This document shows positions 33,363 to 42,793 of a stretch of 64,000 nt of DNA, in pieces (position 1 is the stretch's first letter; each line of letters begins with the position of its first letter). The notes beneath the pieces were generated by a model. That model did no database searches and had not been told where the DNA came from. It was given only the letters and a program-made list of their open reading frames with translations. The position numbers and the translations under genes were made by a program. The DNA comes from VRUE01 sp963697695. GTDB taxonomy: Bacteria; Actinomycetota; Thermoleophilia; Solirubrobacterales; 70-9. The stretch lies in the NCBI GenBank assembly GCA_963697695.1, contig OY969094.1:372001-436000 (forward strand). Direction: 5' to 3'.

Positions 33363-34244
33363 CTATGCACGCGGATGCGTCGCAGCGTAGGCGTCACGCA
33401 GGCGAGCCGCATCGACGCGAGTGTAGACCTGAGTGGTCGAGATTGATGCGTGCCCAAGCAACTCTTGGATCGTGCGCAGGTCCGCCCCACCTTCAAGCAG
33501 GTGTGTCGCAAAGCTGTGCCGGAGGGAATGCGGCGAGATGCCGGCGGCAAGCGCCGCCTCGCGGACCCAGAGGCCGAGCCGGCGGGTGACGTCGGAGTTG
33601 GAGAGGCGACGACCGCTCTTGGAGAGGAAGAGCGCCTGCTCGCGCGGGTCGGCGGCGAGTGCGTGGCGGGCACGCTCGTTGTAGCGCCGCAGCGCCTGCT
33701 GCGCCGGCTCCCCGACCGGCAGCAACCGCTCCTTGGAGCCCTTGCCCAGAACGCGCAACTGCTCGGTCTCGAAGTCCATGGAGCCGAGGTCGAGGTTGAC
33801 GATCTCCTCGCAGCGCAATCCGCAGGAGTAAGCGAGCTCCAGCATCGCGCGGTCGCGCAGCTCCAGCGGCGTACGGGCCGGGATCCGCTCCAGCAGGGTG
33901 CGGACCTGCTCGGCGCTGAGCACCTGCGGCAGCTTCTCTTCGCGCTTCGGGCTTGAGACCAGGTCGGCGGGGTTCTGGCTCACCTGCTCGGTGCGGACGA
34001 GGAAGTCGAAGAGCCCACGGATCGCCGCCAGCTTGCGCGCCACCGTCGCCGGCGCCGCCCCATCCGCCGAGAGCGCCGCGGCATAGCGGCGCACGTCGCG
34101 GTGCCGGATCTCTCCAGGTGCCCTTTCCCCCGCCCACTCGACGAACTGCCCCAGGTCGACCCCATACGCCCGTCGCGTCCGCTCTGCGGAGCTGCGTCCC
34201 TTCAGGTCGCGGTCGTACACCGCCAGCGCTTCGTCCCAAGTCAC
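33363..34244 (-). CDS. xerD: Tyrosine recombinase XerD
   Basis: Resolves chromosome dimers at dif with XerC. N-terminal SAM-like DNA-binding domain ('WDEALAVYDRDLKGRSSAERTRRAYGVDL', cut short) and catalytic domain with R in 'SYSCGLRCEEIVNLD', K in 'LGKGSKERLL', 'HSLRHSFATHLL' (HxxR), and 'LLGHASISTTQVYTRV' (H and nucleophile Tyr). 293 residues, full length. Core-gene context (sigma factor and L,D-transpeptidase), so it is the housekeeping recombinase, not the island's integrase. Confidence 0.9.
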   Translation of the reverse strand: MTWDEALAVYDRDLKGRSSAERTRRAYGVDLGQFVEWAGERAPGEIRHRDVRRYAAALSADGAAPATVARKLAAIRGLFDFLVRTEQVSQNPADLVSSPKREEKLPQVLSAEQVRTLLERIPARTPLELRDRAMLELAYSCGLRCEEIVNLDLGSMDFETEQLRVLGKGSKERLLPVGEPAQQALRRYNERARHALAADPREQALFLSKSGRRLSNSDVTRRLGLWVREAALAAGISPHSLRHSFATHLLEGGADLRTIQELLGHASISTTQVYTRVDAARLRDAYAATHPRA

Positions 34245-34290
34245 GAGGACAGGTTCGCCGTCCCCGCCTCCACGTCCTGCGAAGGGCCTC

Positions 34291-35325
34291 CTAGCCGATG
34301 TAGATCGGGGTGCCTACTTCGACCCGATCGTAGAGTTCTTCCACGTCCGGGACCGCCATCCGCACGCAGCCGTGGGAGGCGGCCGTGCCCAGCGAGGAGG
34401 TTTCTTCGGTGCCGTGAATGCCGGCCCCTTCGTAGATGCCCATCCAGCGTGCCTTCAGCGGGTTGGACGGCCCAGGCGGGATCGACTGCCCGGCGAGGCT
34501 GCCTGCCCAGTCGGAATCCGGCACGTGCCAGGTCGGTTCGACCTGCTTGTCCTGCAGGTGGTAGAGACCTTCCGGAGTTTCGAGCCCTTCCTGGCCGACG
34601 GCGACCGTGTAGGTCTTCACCAGCTTCAGGTCCTCCCAAAGGCGCAGGGTGTACGTCGCGCGGTCGAGTGTCAGGTAGCTGGGGTACTCGGAGGCGACCT
34701 CTTCGCCGGTCACCGCCGGGGCGACCGAGTGAGTGCGAGCGGCGATCGTGTGATCGGCGTTGGCATTCAGCACCGCCGCGTTCAGCTGTTTGGTCAGCAG
34801 GTTGTCGCGCAGCTTGCGCCCGTACTCCGCCGCGACGATCTCGAGCGATTCGCCGCTGGCTTCGACGCCCGCGTCCTGCGGTTCGCGATTTACCTCGCCG
34901 GCGACACGGCGCACGAAGCGGTTGACCGCGGGTTGCGAGTAGGTGACGTCGGCCGCGATCCGGTCGTCGACAGAGCCGCCGCTGACGTAGCGGACGAGGC
35001 GGCCGGGGAAGCCTCCGTCGCGGCTCTCCTCGAGCGCTTCTTCGACCGCCGCATCGAGGTCCGCGTGGACCTTCAACCTCTCTCCCGGCAGCTCCCAGCG
35101 CTCGCCGTCGTAGCCGACGCGAAGCGAGTGGCGCAGGGGTCCGAGTAGCCGCCGGCTCACGGCCCGCTTCGCTTCGGCCGCGTCCATGCCGCCGACGTCG
35201 ACGCCGCCGATGGTCACGCCGTCGGCAATCTCATCCTTCTGCGAGCTGTCGTATGCGTAGACGATTGCGCCGAGAATCAGGACGAGAACACCGGTGACGA
35301 TCGCGATTTGAGTCTTGCGGCCCAT
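34291..35325 (-). CDS. L,D-transpeptidase with N-terminal membrane anchor
   Basis: Forms 3-3 crosslinks in peptidoglycan. A membrane helix (residues 5-25, 'IAIVTGVLVLILGAIVYAY') anchors it outside the membrane. It is followed by two peptidoglycan-binding/VanW-like repeats (about 40-200) and the YkuD catalytic domain (about 210-345) with 'GAGIHGTEETSSLGTAASHGCVRM', holding the His and catalytic Cys. ATG 35325 has AAAGGG just upstream. Divergent from the folate gene at 35470. Confidence 0.88.
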   Translation of the reverse strand: MGRKTQIAIVTGVLVLILGAIVYAYDSSQKDEIADGVTIGGVDVGGMDAAEAKRAVSRRLLGPLRHSLRVGYDGERWELPGERLKVHADLDAAVEEALEESRDGGFPGRLVRYVSGGSVDDRIAADVTYSQPAVNRFVRRVAGEVNREPQDAGVEASGESLEIVAAEYGRKLRDNLLTKQLNAAVLNANADHTIAARTHSVAPAVTGEEVASEYPSYLTLDRATYTLRLWEDLKLVKTYTVAVGQEGLETPEGLYHLQDKQVEPTWHVPDSDWAGSLAGQSIPPGPSNPLKARWMGIYEGAGIHGTEETSSLGTAASHGCVRMAVPDVEELYDRVEVGTPIYIG

Positions 35326-35469
35326 CACCCTTTCCTCGACAAAGTCATCGACGGGACCTCGAACTGGCTTGCGAAAAGTTTAGGCATACGGATCATTCGG
35401 CCAAATTGCGTTCCTTCCCTGCAAATCTGCATGCGGCAGGGTGACGGTCGGGGCGGATATCTTTCGCGG

Positions 35470-36183
35470 GTGCGCTCCAAGGACGACGTGCGCAAAGAGG
35501 TCTGGAAAGCGATGGACCGCGAGGGCGTGTCCCGCTTCCCCGGGGCGGAGGGGCGGATCCCGAACTTCGCCGGCGCCAAACTCGCTGCCGAAAAGCTCGC
35601 CGGACAGCGGCTCTGGAAGCGCGCGCGGGTGATCAAGGCAAACCCGGACTCCCCCCAGACTTACGCCCGCCGCACCGCCCTCGAGGAGGGGAAGACCGTG
35701 ATCATGGCCGTGCCGCGACTGCGCGATCCGCACCCCTTTCGCGTCCTCGACCCGAAGAAGCTGAGCAAAAGCGCGGTGAAGGAGGCGGCGACGATCAAGG
35801 GAGCGCTGAAGCACGGCCGGGTGATCGCCCTCGATGAGCTGCCTGAGATCGACTTCGTCCTCTGCGGCTCGGTGGCGGTGAATCTGAGCGGTGCGCGGGT
35901 CGGCAAGGGCGGTGGCTACTCCGACCTCGAGTACGGCGTACTGATCGACGCCGGCAAGATCGACGACCACACGACGGTGGCAACCACGGTTCACCCGACC
36001 CAGGTCCTGCGCCGCCATCTGATGATGACTTCGCATGACCTGCCTGTCGACGTGATCGCCACCCCGCGCGCCGTGATCGAGGTCGAGCGCCAGTACGAGC
36101 GTCCGCGCGGCATCCTCTGGGATCACCTGCAGCCCCCGCAGATACGCGAGATACCCATACTTGAACGTATGGGTTATGCCTGA
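35470..36183 (+). CDS. 5-formyltetrahydrofolate cyclo-ligase family protein
   Basis: Converts 5-formyl-THF to 5,10-methenyl-THF with ATP, or is a family member of related function. 'VRSKDDVRKEVWKAMDREGVSRFP' leads into 'ARVIKANPDSPQTYARRTALEEGK'; the substrate/Mg region 'IDFVLCGSVAVNLSGARVGKGGGYSDLEYG' is the family hallmark (GKGGGYYD variant). GTG 35470 is the best start; the frame upstream is not family-like. Ends by overlapping the hydrolase ATG (ATGCCTGA), so the two are translationally coupled. Confidence 0.85.
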   Translation: MRSKDDVRKEVWKAMDREGVSRFPGAEGRIPNFAGAKLAAEKLAGQRLWKRARVIKANPDSPQTYARRTALEEGKTVIMAVPRLRDPHPFRVLDPKKLSKSAVKEAATIKGALKHGRVIALDELPEIDFVLCGSVAVNLSGARVGKGGGYSDLEYGVLIDAGKIDDHTTVATTVHPTQVLRRHLMMTSHDLPVDVIATPRAVIEVERQYERPRGILWDHLQPPQIREIPILERMGYA

Positions 36184-37075
36184 CGACTACGGCAATCCGG
36201 ACCCCGACTGGCTGAAGCTCGACTGGCGGTCCTGCGTGCACCGGGTCGAGCTGCCGGGAGCCACGGTCAACTACGCCGAACTCGGCGAGGGCGAGCCGAT
36301 CGTCTTCGTCCACGGCATCTCGGGCTGCTGGCAGAACTGGCTCGAAAACATGCCTCAGCTGAGCCGTACCCACCGGACGGTCGCCCTCGACCTGCCTGGC
36401 TTCGGCGCCAGTCCGATGCCCTCCTGGAAGATCGGCATGCACGCTTACGGGCGCCTCCTGCACGACTTCTGCGAGAAGCTCGAGATCGACCGCGGCGCGA
36501 CTCTGGTCGGCAACTCGATGGGGGGCCTGGTCGCCGCCGAGGCCGCCCTCTCGGCACCGGGCCGGTTCGACCGGCTGGTGCTCGTCTCGGCGGCCGGTCT
36601 GATCAACACCTGGCTGCCGCACGAGCGCGGCCGGGCGACCTCGCACGCCTGGAATACCTTCGGCCGTCCCTTCGGCACCGCGGCGCGCTTCTTCGTCAGC
36701 CGCCGTCGCGCCCGCTACGCGATGTTCCGCTTCTTCATCCGCTACCCGGGCCGTCTGCGCAAGGAGCTGCTCTGGGAGCAGATGGCGTCGGGGGTGCCCT
36801 GCCCCGGCTTCGCCGACGCGCTCGACGCGGTGGTCGAATACGACGCCCGCGACCGCCTCGAAGAGATCGAGATCCCGACGATGATCGTCTGGGGCTTCGA
36901 GGACTGGGTGATCTCAGCGGCTGCGGCGCTCAGCTACCACCGCCGCATCCCCCGGTCCCGCCTCGAGATCTTCGAGCGCACAGGGCACGTGCCGCAGATG
37001 GAGCGGCCGGGGCGGTTCAACCGGCTGCTTGAGGAGTTCGTTGGGGGGCCGGAGGGGCCAGGGGGTTCCGCTTAA
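36176..37075 (+). CDS. Alpha/beta-hydrolase
   Basis: 299 residues. Oxyanion-hole 'FVHGISGCWQNWLEN', nucleophile elbow 'LVGNSMGGLVAAEAAL' (Ser), acid 'IVWGFEDWVIS' (Asp) and His in 'IFERTGHVPQMERP' make a full catalytic triad. Lid insertions between strands 6 and 7 are helical. Resembles haloperoxidase/esterase-like hydrolases; substrate not evident. ATG 36176 is eight bases inside the preceding gene. Confidence 0.88.
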   Translation: MPDDYGNPDPDWLKLDWRSCVHRVELPGATVNYAELGEGEPIVFVHGISGCWQNWLENMPQLSRTHRTVALDLPGFGASPMPSWKIGMHAYGRLLHDFCEKLEIDRGATLVGNSMGGLVAAEAALSAPGRFDRLVLVSAAGLINTWLPHERGRATSHAWNTFGRPFGTAARFFVSRRRARYAMFRFFIRYPGRLRKELLWEQMASGVPCPGFADALDAVVEYDARDRLEEIEIPTMIVWGFEDWVISAAAALSYHRRIPRSRLEIFERTGHVPQMERPGRFNRLLEEFVGGPEGPGGSA

Positions 37076-37127
37076 CTTTTTCGGTGAAGACGCGCCGGGC
37101 TGACGCCGCAAGGAATCGCCGAAAAAG
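37076..37127. terminator. Possible terminator between convergent genes
   Basis: CTTTTTCGG (37076-37084) and CCGAAAAAG (37119-37127), 9 perfect pairs with a 34-base loop. It lies right after the hydrolase stop and before the ilvD stop. T and A runs on both sides of the stem would suit bidirectional termination. Confidence 0.45.
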
Positions 37128-37174
37128 TACAAGACGCTCCACCCCTGACCCCTCCCGCCCGTCCGGCGTAGCGC

Positions 37175-38872
37175 TCACCCGGTGGTGACAGCGCCTGTCG
37201 AAGCTGAGGAGACGGTGGCGGCGTACTTGGCCATGACGCCACGGCCGAAAGGTGATGGCGGCGAGATGTACTCGGCGACGCGGTTGGCGATCTCCTCGTC
37301 GGAGAGGTCGACGTCGAGGCGGCGGGCGTCGATATCGACGGTGATCTCGTCACCCTCCTGGATCGCTGCGATCGGGCCGCCTCGGGCCGCCTCGGGAGCG
37401 ACGTGGCCGATCATCAGGCCACGGGTGGCCCCAGAGAAGCGGCCGTCGGTCACCATCGCCACGCTCTCCCCCAGGCCCTCGCCGACGATCGCCGCCGTCA
37501 CCTGGAGCATCTCGCGCATGCCGGGGCCGCCGATCGGGCCCTCGTTGCGGATCACGACGATGTCGCCGGCGTTGATCTGCCGGTCCTTGACCGCGCGGAA
37601 ACACTCCTCTTCTGACTCGAACACCCTGGCCGGACCGGTCTGCTGCGTGCGCTCGGTGCCGGCGAGCTTGACCACCGCGCCGTCGGGGGCGAGGTTGCCG
37701 CGCAGGATCGCCAAGCCACCTTCGCTCTTGAGCGGATCGCCGAGCGGCCGCACGACTTCCTGGCCGGGCGCCTCGCCGGCCTCCGCGGCCACCTCGCCGA
37801 TCGTCTTGCCGGTCACGGTGACCGCCTCCTCGTGCAGGGTGCCGGCCTCGGCGAGGCGCTTGAGGATCAGCGGCACGCCGCCGGCGGCGTAGAGGTCGGT
37901 GGCGACGAAGCGGCCGCCCGGCTTCAGGTCGGCGAAGAGGGGCGTGGCGCGGGATATGCGCTCGAAGTCGTCCATGGTCAGCTCGATGTCGAGCTCGTGA
38001 GCGAGCGCGATCAGGTGCAGGACGGCATTGGTCGAACCGCCGGAGGCGCAGACGCAGGCGATCGCGTTCTCCAGCGAGTCGCGGGTGATCACCTGGCTCG
38101 GCTTGATGTCGTCGGCGAGCACGCGCAGAACCAGCTCGCCGATCCTCTCGGCCACCGAGCCCTTCTCACCGTCTTCGGCAGGGACCATCGCCGAGCCGCC
38201 GGCGCTGATCCCCAACGCCTCGAAGGCACAGGCCATGGTGTTGGCGGTGAACTGGCCGCCGCAGGCGCCGGCGCCGGGACTCGCCACTCCCTCGAGCTCG
38301 TTCAGTTCCTCGTCGCTCATCTCGCCGGCTGCGTGGGCGCCGATCGCCTCGAATATGTCGAGGATGGTCACGTCGCGGCCCTGCCAGCGACCGGGCGCGA
38401 TCGAGCCGCCGTAGAGAAGGACAGAGGGGACGTCGAGGCGCGCCAGAGCCATGGCGCAGCCAGGAATCGTCTTGTCGCAGGCGCAGAGGGCGACGATCGC
38501 GTCGAACTGGTAGCCGCGCGCCATCAGCTCGATCGAGTCGGCGATCACCTCGCGGCTGATCAGCGAGGCCTTCATCCCCTGGGTCCCCATCGTCACCCCG
38601 TCGGAGACGGCGACGGTGTTGAACTCCATCGGGGTGCCGCCGGCCGCGCGCACCCCCTCCTTGATGTGCTCCGCGAGCCCGCGCAGGTGGAAGTTGCAGG
38701 GCATCGCCTCGGTCCAGGTGTTGGCGATGCCGATCGTCGGCCGGCTCAACGCGTCGTCGTCGAAGCCGATGCCCTTCATGTAGGCACGCGAGTGGGCCCG
38801 GTCGGGGCCGTCGAAGACGGTGCTGGAGCGGGGACGGGGAAGTTTGGTCGAGGTGACGCCGTTCGGGCTCAT
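37175..38872 (-). CDS. ilvD: Dihydroxy-acid dehydratase
   Basis: Iron-sulfur enzyme of branched-chain amino-acid synthesis. Fe-S ligand Cys are in 'ALCACDKTIPGCAMA' and 'GAGACGGQFTANTMACAFEALG'. 'TDGRFSGATRGLMIGHVAPEA' is the C-terminal signature. ATG 38872 ('SPNGVTSTKLPRPRSSTVFDG') fits the family's start. 565 residues, normal. Ten bases after thiD on the same strand. Confidence 0.95.
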   Translation of the reverse strand: MSPNGVTSTKLPRPRSSTVFDGPDRAHSRAYMKGIGFDDDALSRPTIGIANTWTEAMPCNFHLRGLAEHIKEGVRAAGGTPMEFNTVAVSDGVTMGTQGMKASLISREVIADSIELMARGYQFDAIVALCACDKTIPGCAMALARLDVPSVLLYGGSIAPGRWQGRDVTILDIFEAIGAHAAGEMSDEELNELEGVASPGAGACGGQFTANTMACAFEALGISAGGSAMVPAEDGEKGSVAERIGELVLRVLADDIKPSQVITRDSLENAIACVCASGGSTNAVLHLIALAHELDIELTMDDFERISRATPLFADLKPGGRFVATDLYAAGGVPLILKRLAEAGTLHEEAVTVTGKTIGEVAAEAGEAPGQEVVRPLGDPLKSEGGLAILRGNLAPDGAVVKLAGTERTQQTGPARVFESEEECFRAVKDRQINAGDIVVIRNEGPIGGPGMREMLQVTAAIVGEGLGESVAMVTDGRFSGATRGLMIGHVAPEAARGGPIAAIQEGDEITVDIDARRLDVDLSDEEIANRVAEYISPPSPFGRGVMAKYAATVSSASTGAVTTG

Positions 38873-38882
38873 TGCCCGAAAT

Positions 38883-39692
38883 CTACTGACGTGTGGAAGA
38901 AGCCAGACCGAAGACGTCGACAGGGCCGGCCCCGGCACCGATCTCGCGCAGACCGCCTGCGACCGCGGCCGAGGCGATCTCACGCGCCCTGTGCGCCGCC
39001 TCGAGCGGCGTCTCGCCGCGGGCGAGGAAGGCGGCCAGAGCCGAGGAGTGGGTACAGCCCGAGCCGTGCGAGGCACCATCGGGGTGGCGTGGGCCGGGAA
39101 TCTTAACGATCTGCTCGCCGTCGAAGAAGAGATCGACCAGCTCCTCACTGTGACCGCCGGTTACCACCACCGCCTTCGGGCCCAGCTCCAGGACTCCCCG
39201 GGCCAGTCTCTCTTGGGTAGCCTCCTTGCCAAGCCCGGTCAGCTCGCGCGCCTCGGGAATGTTGGGGGTGGCTACGGTGCAGCGCGGGAGGAGGAACTCG
39301 ACGAGCGCTGTCTTCGTCTCCTCGTCGATCAGGACGGCACCGCTCTCGGCGACCATCACCGGGTCGATCACCACAGGCGCCGAGACGAGGCCCATGTAGG
39401 TGAGGCCGACCGCGACCGCGTCGATCGTCTCGGCCGAGCCAAGCATGCCGATCTTGATCGCGTCCGCACCCATGTCCTCGGCGATCGCGAGCATCTGGTT
39501 GAAGACCATCCGCGGCGAGACCGGCTCGATCACCTCTACCGCGCGAGTGTTCTGAGCGGTGATCGCGGTGATCGCCGTCATCCCATGCACGCCGCAGCGG
39601 GCGAACGCCTTCAGATCCGCCTGAATGCCCGCCCCTCCGCCAGAGTCCGAACCGGCGATCGAGAGCACCGCTGGAATGCGTCGCGAGGTCAC
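38883..39692 (-). CDS. thiD: Hydroxymethylpyrimidine/phosphomethylpyrimidine kinase
   Basis: Phosphorylates HMP and HMP-P for thiamine synthesis. 'VLSIAGSDSGGGAGIQADLKAF' (substrate-binding start), 'HGMTAITAITAQNT', and 'DGASHGSGCTHSSALAAFLARG' (anion hole and catalytic Asp region) are diagnostic. GTG start. No other thi genes are adjacent; it sits between dprA and ilvD. Confidence 0.94.
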   Translation of the reverse strand: MTSRRIPAVLSIAGSDSGGGAGIQADLKAFARCGVHGMTAITAITAQNTRAVEVIEPVSPRMVFNQMLAIAEDMGADAIKIGMLGSAETIDAVAVGLTYMGLVSAPVVIDPVMVAESGAVLIDEETKTALVEFLLPRCTVATPNIPEARELTGLGKEATQERLARGVLELGPKAVVVTGGHSEELVDLFFDGEQIVKIPGPRHPDGASHGSGCTHSSALAAFLARGETPLEAAHRAREIASAAVAGGLREIGAGAGPVDVFGLASSTRQ

Positions 39693-39701
39693 GCCAGCAG
39701 C

Positions 39702-40817
39702 CTAGACAGCGGGCGCCGCCAGCATCGTGCGGGAGTACAGGCCGACCAGGGAGCAGCTGACGTAGCCGGCCGCCTCGAGGGAAGCGAGAGCCATGGCGGT
39801 CTCGGCGCCACTGAGATCGAGCGCGGCTGCGACCGCATCGCAGGTCTCCTCTCCCCTCTCCACCGCGGCCAGGACGTCGCACAAGCGCGGCTCCAGGGTC
39901 GGCCCGACCCGCTGGGCCCGACGGACCCCCGGACCCAGCATCGCGTCGAGCACGTCCTGTGCATGGCGAACCAGGCAGGCGCCACCGGCGAGTAGGTCGT
40001 TCGGACCGGCAGAGCAGCGCGAGGTGACGGGGCCCGGCACCGCACCGAGGTCACGGCCGAGGTCGGTGGCAAGGTCGGCCGTGATCAGCGAGCCGGAGCG
40101 CTGCGCCGCCTCGACCACCACGGTCATCCCGGCCAGCGCCGCCATGATCCGGTTGCGGGCTGGGAAGGTCCAGCGCCAGGCGCCGGTACCCGGCGGCAGC
40201 TCCGAGAGGACCAGGCCGTACTCGCAGATCCGTCGCCAGAGCGAGCGGTGGGATGCCGGATATGCGACGTCGGCACCGCAGCCGAGCACGGCGACGGTCT
40301 GACCGGCGTCCAGCGCCCCCCGGTGTGCGCAGGCGTCGATGCCGAAGGCCAAGCCGCTGACGACGACGAGCCCCGCCGCAGCGAGCTCACGACCGAGCTC
40401 GCGCGCCACCTCGCGCCCATACGAGCTCGCTCGCCTGGCACCGACCAGGGTCACCACACCGTCTGGATCGAGCTCCTTCAGCAGAGCTGGGTCGCCCCTG
40501 CCGACCAGTGCCCAGGGAGCGTCGGCGGCGTCGCGGAGCCCGACCGGATAGAGGGCGTCGTGACGACAGCAGGCCCAGCACCCGGCGGCGGCGAGGTCGG
40601 CGATGAGGCGCCGCTCCGAGACCGCGGCGACCTGCGCCAGCACCTGGTCCGCAACATTGGGCGCCGCGGCCGCAGCGAGATCCTCGTTGGAGAGCCGCAG
40701 CAGTTCCGGCGAGCGCGAGCCTGCGGTGCCCGTCGCGATCTTCTCGATATAGGGGGCGAGGTGGGCGAGCAGGCGCGACCGGCGCAGGCAATCGGGGCAG
40801 GCGCTGGGCTCAGTCAT
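39702..40817 (-). CDS. dprA: DNA processing protein DprA
   Basis: Loads RecA on incoming single-stranded DNA during transformation. N-terminal helix-hairpin region with 'CPDCLRRSRLLAHLAPYI' and 'CWACCRHDALYP' (possible Zn site), then the Rossmann-like domain 'VVTLVGARRASSYGREVARELG', 'SGLAFGIDACAHRGAL', 'LGCGADVAYPASHRSLW', 'FPARNRIMAAL' and 'LITADLATDLGRDLGAVPG'. C-terminal winged-helix segment with 'LCDVLAAVERGEETCDAVAAAL'. ATG overlaps the comM stop by eight bases (ATGACTGA). Confidence 0.92.
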   Translation of the reverse strand: MTEPSACPDCLRRSRLLAHLAPYIEKIATGTAGSRSPELLRLSNEDLAAAAAPNVADQVLAQVAAVSERRLIADLAAAGCWACCRHDALYPVGLRDAADAPWALVGRGDPALLKELDPDGVVTLVGARRASSYGREVARELGRELAAAGLVVVSGLAFGIDACAHRGALDAGQTVAVLGCGADVAYPASHRSLWRRICEYGLVLSELPPGTGAWRWTFPARNRIMAALAGMTVVVEAAQRSGSLITADLATDLGRDLGAVPGPVTSRCSAGPNDLLAGGACLVRHAQDVLDAMLGPGVRRAQRVGPTLEPRLCDVLAAVERGEETCDAVAAALDLSGAETAMALASLEAAGYVSCSLVGLYSRTMLAAPAV

Positions 40818-42315
40818 GTTCCCTCCGGCGCAACTGCAGGGCCTGAGCCATCTGATCGCGGTCGATCAGCGCCGCGGCTGCGAGGTCGGCGACAGTCTGG
40901 GCAAGGCGGAGAACGCGGTCATGGGCACGGCCGCTGAGCCGCTTGCGGGTGTAGGACTCGGCGAGGAGCGCCGCGGCACCCTCGCTGAGCCGGCATTCCC
41001 GCACCTCGGCCGGCGTCATCTCCGCGTTGCATCTGCCCTGACCGAGGCGGCCTTCCTGGCGCTCCCGCGCCAGCGCGACCCTTTCGCGCACCGCGGCCGA
41101 GGACTCACCGGGCGGCCCGCCGATCTCCTCCGCGCTGGGCTGGCGAATCGGAGCGAGGACGTCGATGCGATCGGCGAGGGCGCCGCTGAGACGGGCCTGA
41201 TAGCTGCGGACCGCCAGCGGCGCGCAGCTGCACTCGGGATCTGCGTCGCCGCGGCCGCAGGGACAGGGGTTGGCCGCAGCGACGAGCATGAAGCGACACG
41301 GCAAGCGGCACCAAGCGCCCGAGCGAGCGATCGAGACCCACCCCGTCTCCAGCGGTCCCCGCAATGCCTCGAGGGTGTCACGGCGAAACTCGCAGAGCTC
41401 GTCGAGGAAGAGGACGCCACGGTGGGCAAGGGTGGCCTCGCCGGGGCCGGGCGGATTGCCCCCGCCGATCAGCCCGGCGGGGCTGATCGTGTGGTGGGGA
41501 GCGCGAAGCGGCCGTCCGGCGGGCGGCTGTCCATGGAGGCGTCCGCAGGCGCTGGCGATCCGTGCCACCTCCAGCGCCTCGGCGGCAGCAAGCGGTGGCA
41601 GGATCGACGGCAGCCGGCTCGCGGCCAGCGACTTGCCGGCGCCGGGCGGGCCGACCATCAGCAGGCTGTGCCCACCGGCCGCCGCCACCTCGAGGGCGTG
41701 CCGCAGGTGACGCTGCCCTCGCAAGTCGGCGAGGTCGGGACCGAAGGAATCCAGCCCCGGCACCAGATCCAGCGGCTCGGGACGCGTGGGTGTCCACTCC
41801 CCCGCCGCCAGGCTCGCGAGCTGCCCCAGACTCTCCACCCCGATCACCGCGATCTCGCCGGCCAGCGCCGCCTCGGGGCCGTTCTCAGCCGGTACCACGA
41901 TCGCCTCCGCTCCCCGCTTCTGAGCCGCCTCGGCGATTGCCAGCACGCCCGCGACCGGCTGCACCGAACCATCGAGCGCCAGCTCGCCGACAAGAGCCAG
42001 CTTCGGCAAGTTTTCGAGGCCCAGCTGCCCCGAGGCCGATAGCAAGGCGGCAGCGATCGCCAGGTCCAGTCCGGGACCCGCCTTGCGCAGGCTGGCGGGC
42101 GCCAGGTTGGCGACTATTCGCTGCAAGGGAAACTCGAAGCCGCAGTTGACAAGTGCCGCGCGCACTCGCTCGCGGGCCTCCCTCACCGCCGCATCGGGAA
42201 GGCCCACCAAGGAGAAGGCGGGAAGGCCTCGGTGGACGTCGACCTCGACCCGAACCGGGCGGGCCGAGATGCCGTCGAGGGTGAAGGTCTGCGCCGTGGC
42301 GAGCACGGTCCCCAC
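40810..42315 (-). CDS. comM: ComM/YifB-family Mg-chelatase-like ATPase
   Basis: Hexameric branch-migration helicase used in natural transformation. N-terminal Lon-protease-like domain 'LPAFSLVGLPDAAVREARERVRAAL', Walker A 'LLMVGPPGAGKSLAASRLPSIL' (about residue 215), Walker B 'GVLFLDELCEF', sensor 'ARSGAWCRLPCRFMLVAAANPCPCG', and the C-terminal 'PFLLAESYTRKRLSGRAHDRVLRLAQTVADL'-like helicase domain. 501 residues. GTG 42315 or GTG 42306 start. Heads the comM-dprA-thiD-ilvD run. Divergent from yraN. Confidence 0.92.
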   Translation of the reverse strand: MGTVLATAQTFTLDGISARPVRVEVDVHRGLPAFSLVGLPDAAVREARERVRAALVNCGFEFPLQRIVANLAPASLRKAGPGLDLAIAAALLSASGQLGLENLPKLALVGELALDGSVQPVAGVLAIAEAAQKRGAEAIVVPAENGPEAALAGEIAVIGVESLGQLASLAAGEWTPTRPEPLDLVPGLDSFGPDLADLRGQRHLRHALEVAAAGGHSLLMVGPPGAGKSLAASRLPSILPPLAAAEALEVARIASACGRLHGQPPAGRPLRAPHHTISPAGLIGGGNPPGPGEATLAHRGVLFLDELCEFRRDTLEALRGPLETGWVSIARSGAWCRLPCRFMLVAAANPCPCGRGDADPECSCAPLAVRSYQARLSGALADRIDVLAPIRQPSAEEIGGPPGESSAAVRERVALARERQEGRLGQGRCNAEMTPAEVRECRLSEGAAALLAESYTRKRLSGRAHDRVLRLAQTVADLAAAALIDRDQMAQALQLRRREHD

Positions 42316-42413
42316 GCTAGGAGCGGCAATCCGACGAGTGGTGCGCCAGATGTCAGGAATTCGTCACGACTGAGGTGCAACTGGCGCGCCGCACCGGCCT
42401 AACGTGGATCCCG

Positions 42414-42791
42414 ATGACCCACCAGCGGCTGAGGACCGGCAAAGCGGCGGAGGATCTGGTCGCCTGGCGGCTCGCCGCCGCCGGCTGGGAGATCCTCGAG
42501 CGCAACGCGCGCACTCGCCACGGCGAGCTCGACATCGTCGCCCTCGACGGGCGGACTCTCGTCTTCGTCGAGGTCAAGGCGGGTCGCGAGGACTCGGGCT
42601 TCGGTCCTGTGCGACCCGTCCACGCCGTCGACCGGCGCAAGCAGCTGCGCCTGCGCCGCCTCGCCACGGCCTGGATGGCGGAACGACGCGGTCTCCCTCG
42701 CTACGCCGAGATCCGCTTCGACGCAGTCGGCGTCAGCTTCGACCGCCACGGTCAGGTGGCCGACGTCGAGCACCTACGAGCAGCGTTCTAG
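42414..42791 (+). CDS. yraN: UPF0102 (YraN) family nuclease-like protein
   Basis: A small restriction-endonuclease-fold protein. 'RTGKAAEDLVAWRLAAAGWEIL' is followed by 'GELDIVALDGRTLVFVEVKAGRE', where D and E-x-K form the active-site-like motif. Often encoded beside comM/rnhB, as here. Function in DNA repair or competence is suspected, not proven. ATG 42414 is preferred since the family core begins there; a longer frame starts at 42375. Confidence 0.85.
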   Translation: MTHQRLRTGKAAEDLVAWRLAAAGWEILERNARTRHGELDIVALDGRTLVFVEVKAGREDSGFGPVRPVHAVDRRKQLRLRRLATAWMAERRGLPRYAEIRFDAVGVSFDRHGQVADVEHLRAAF

Positions 42792-42793
42792 CC

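Noticed and set aside
33363..34244. XerD considered as the island's integrase
   Set aside because: Far from both attachment repeats, in core-gene context, with normal XerD length and motifs.
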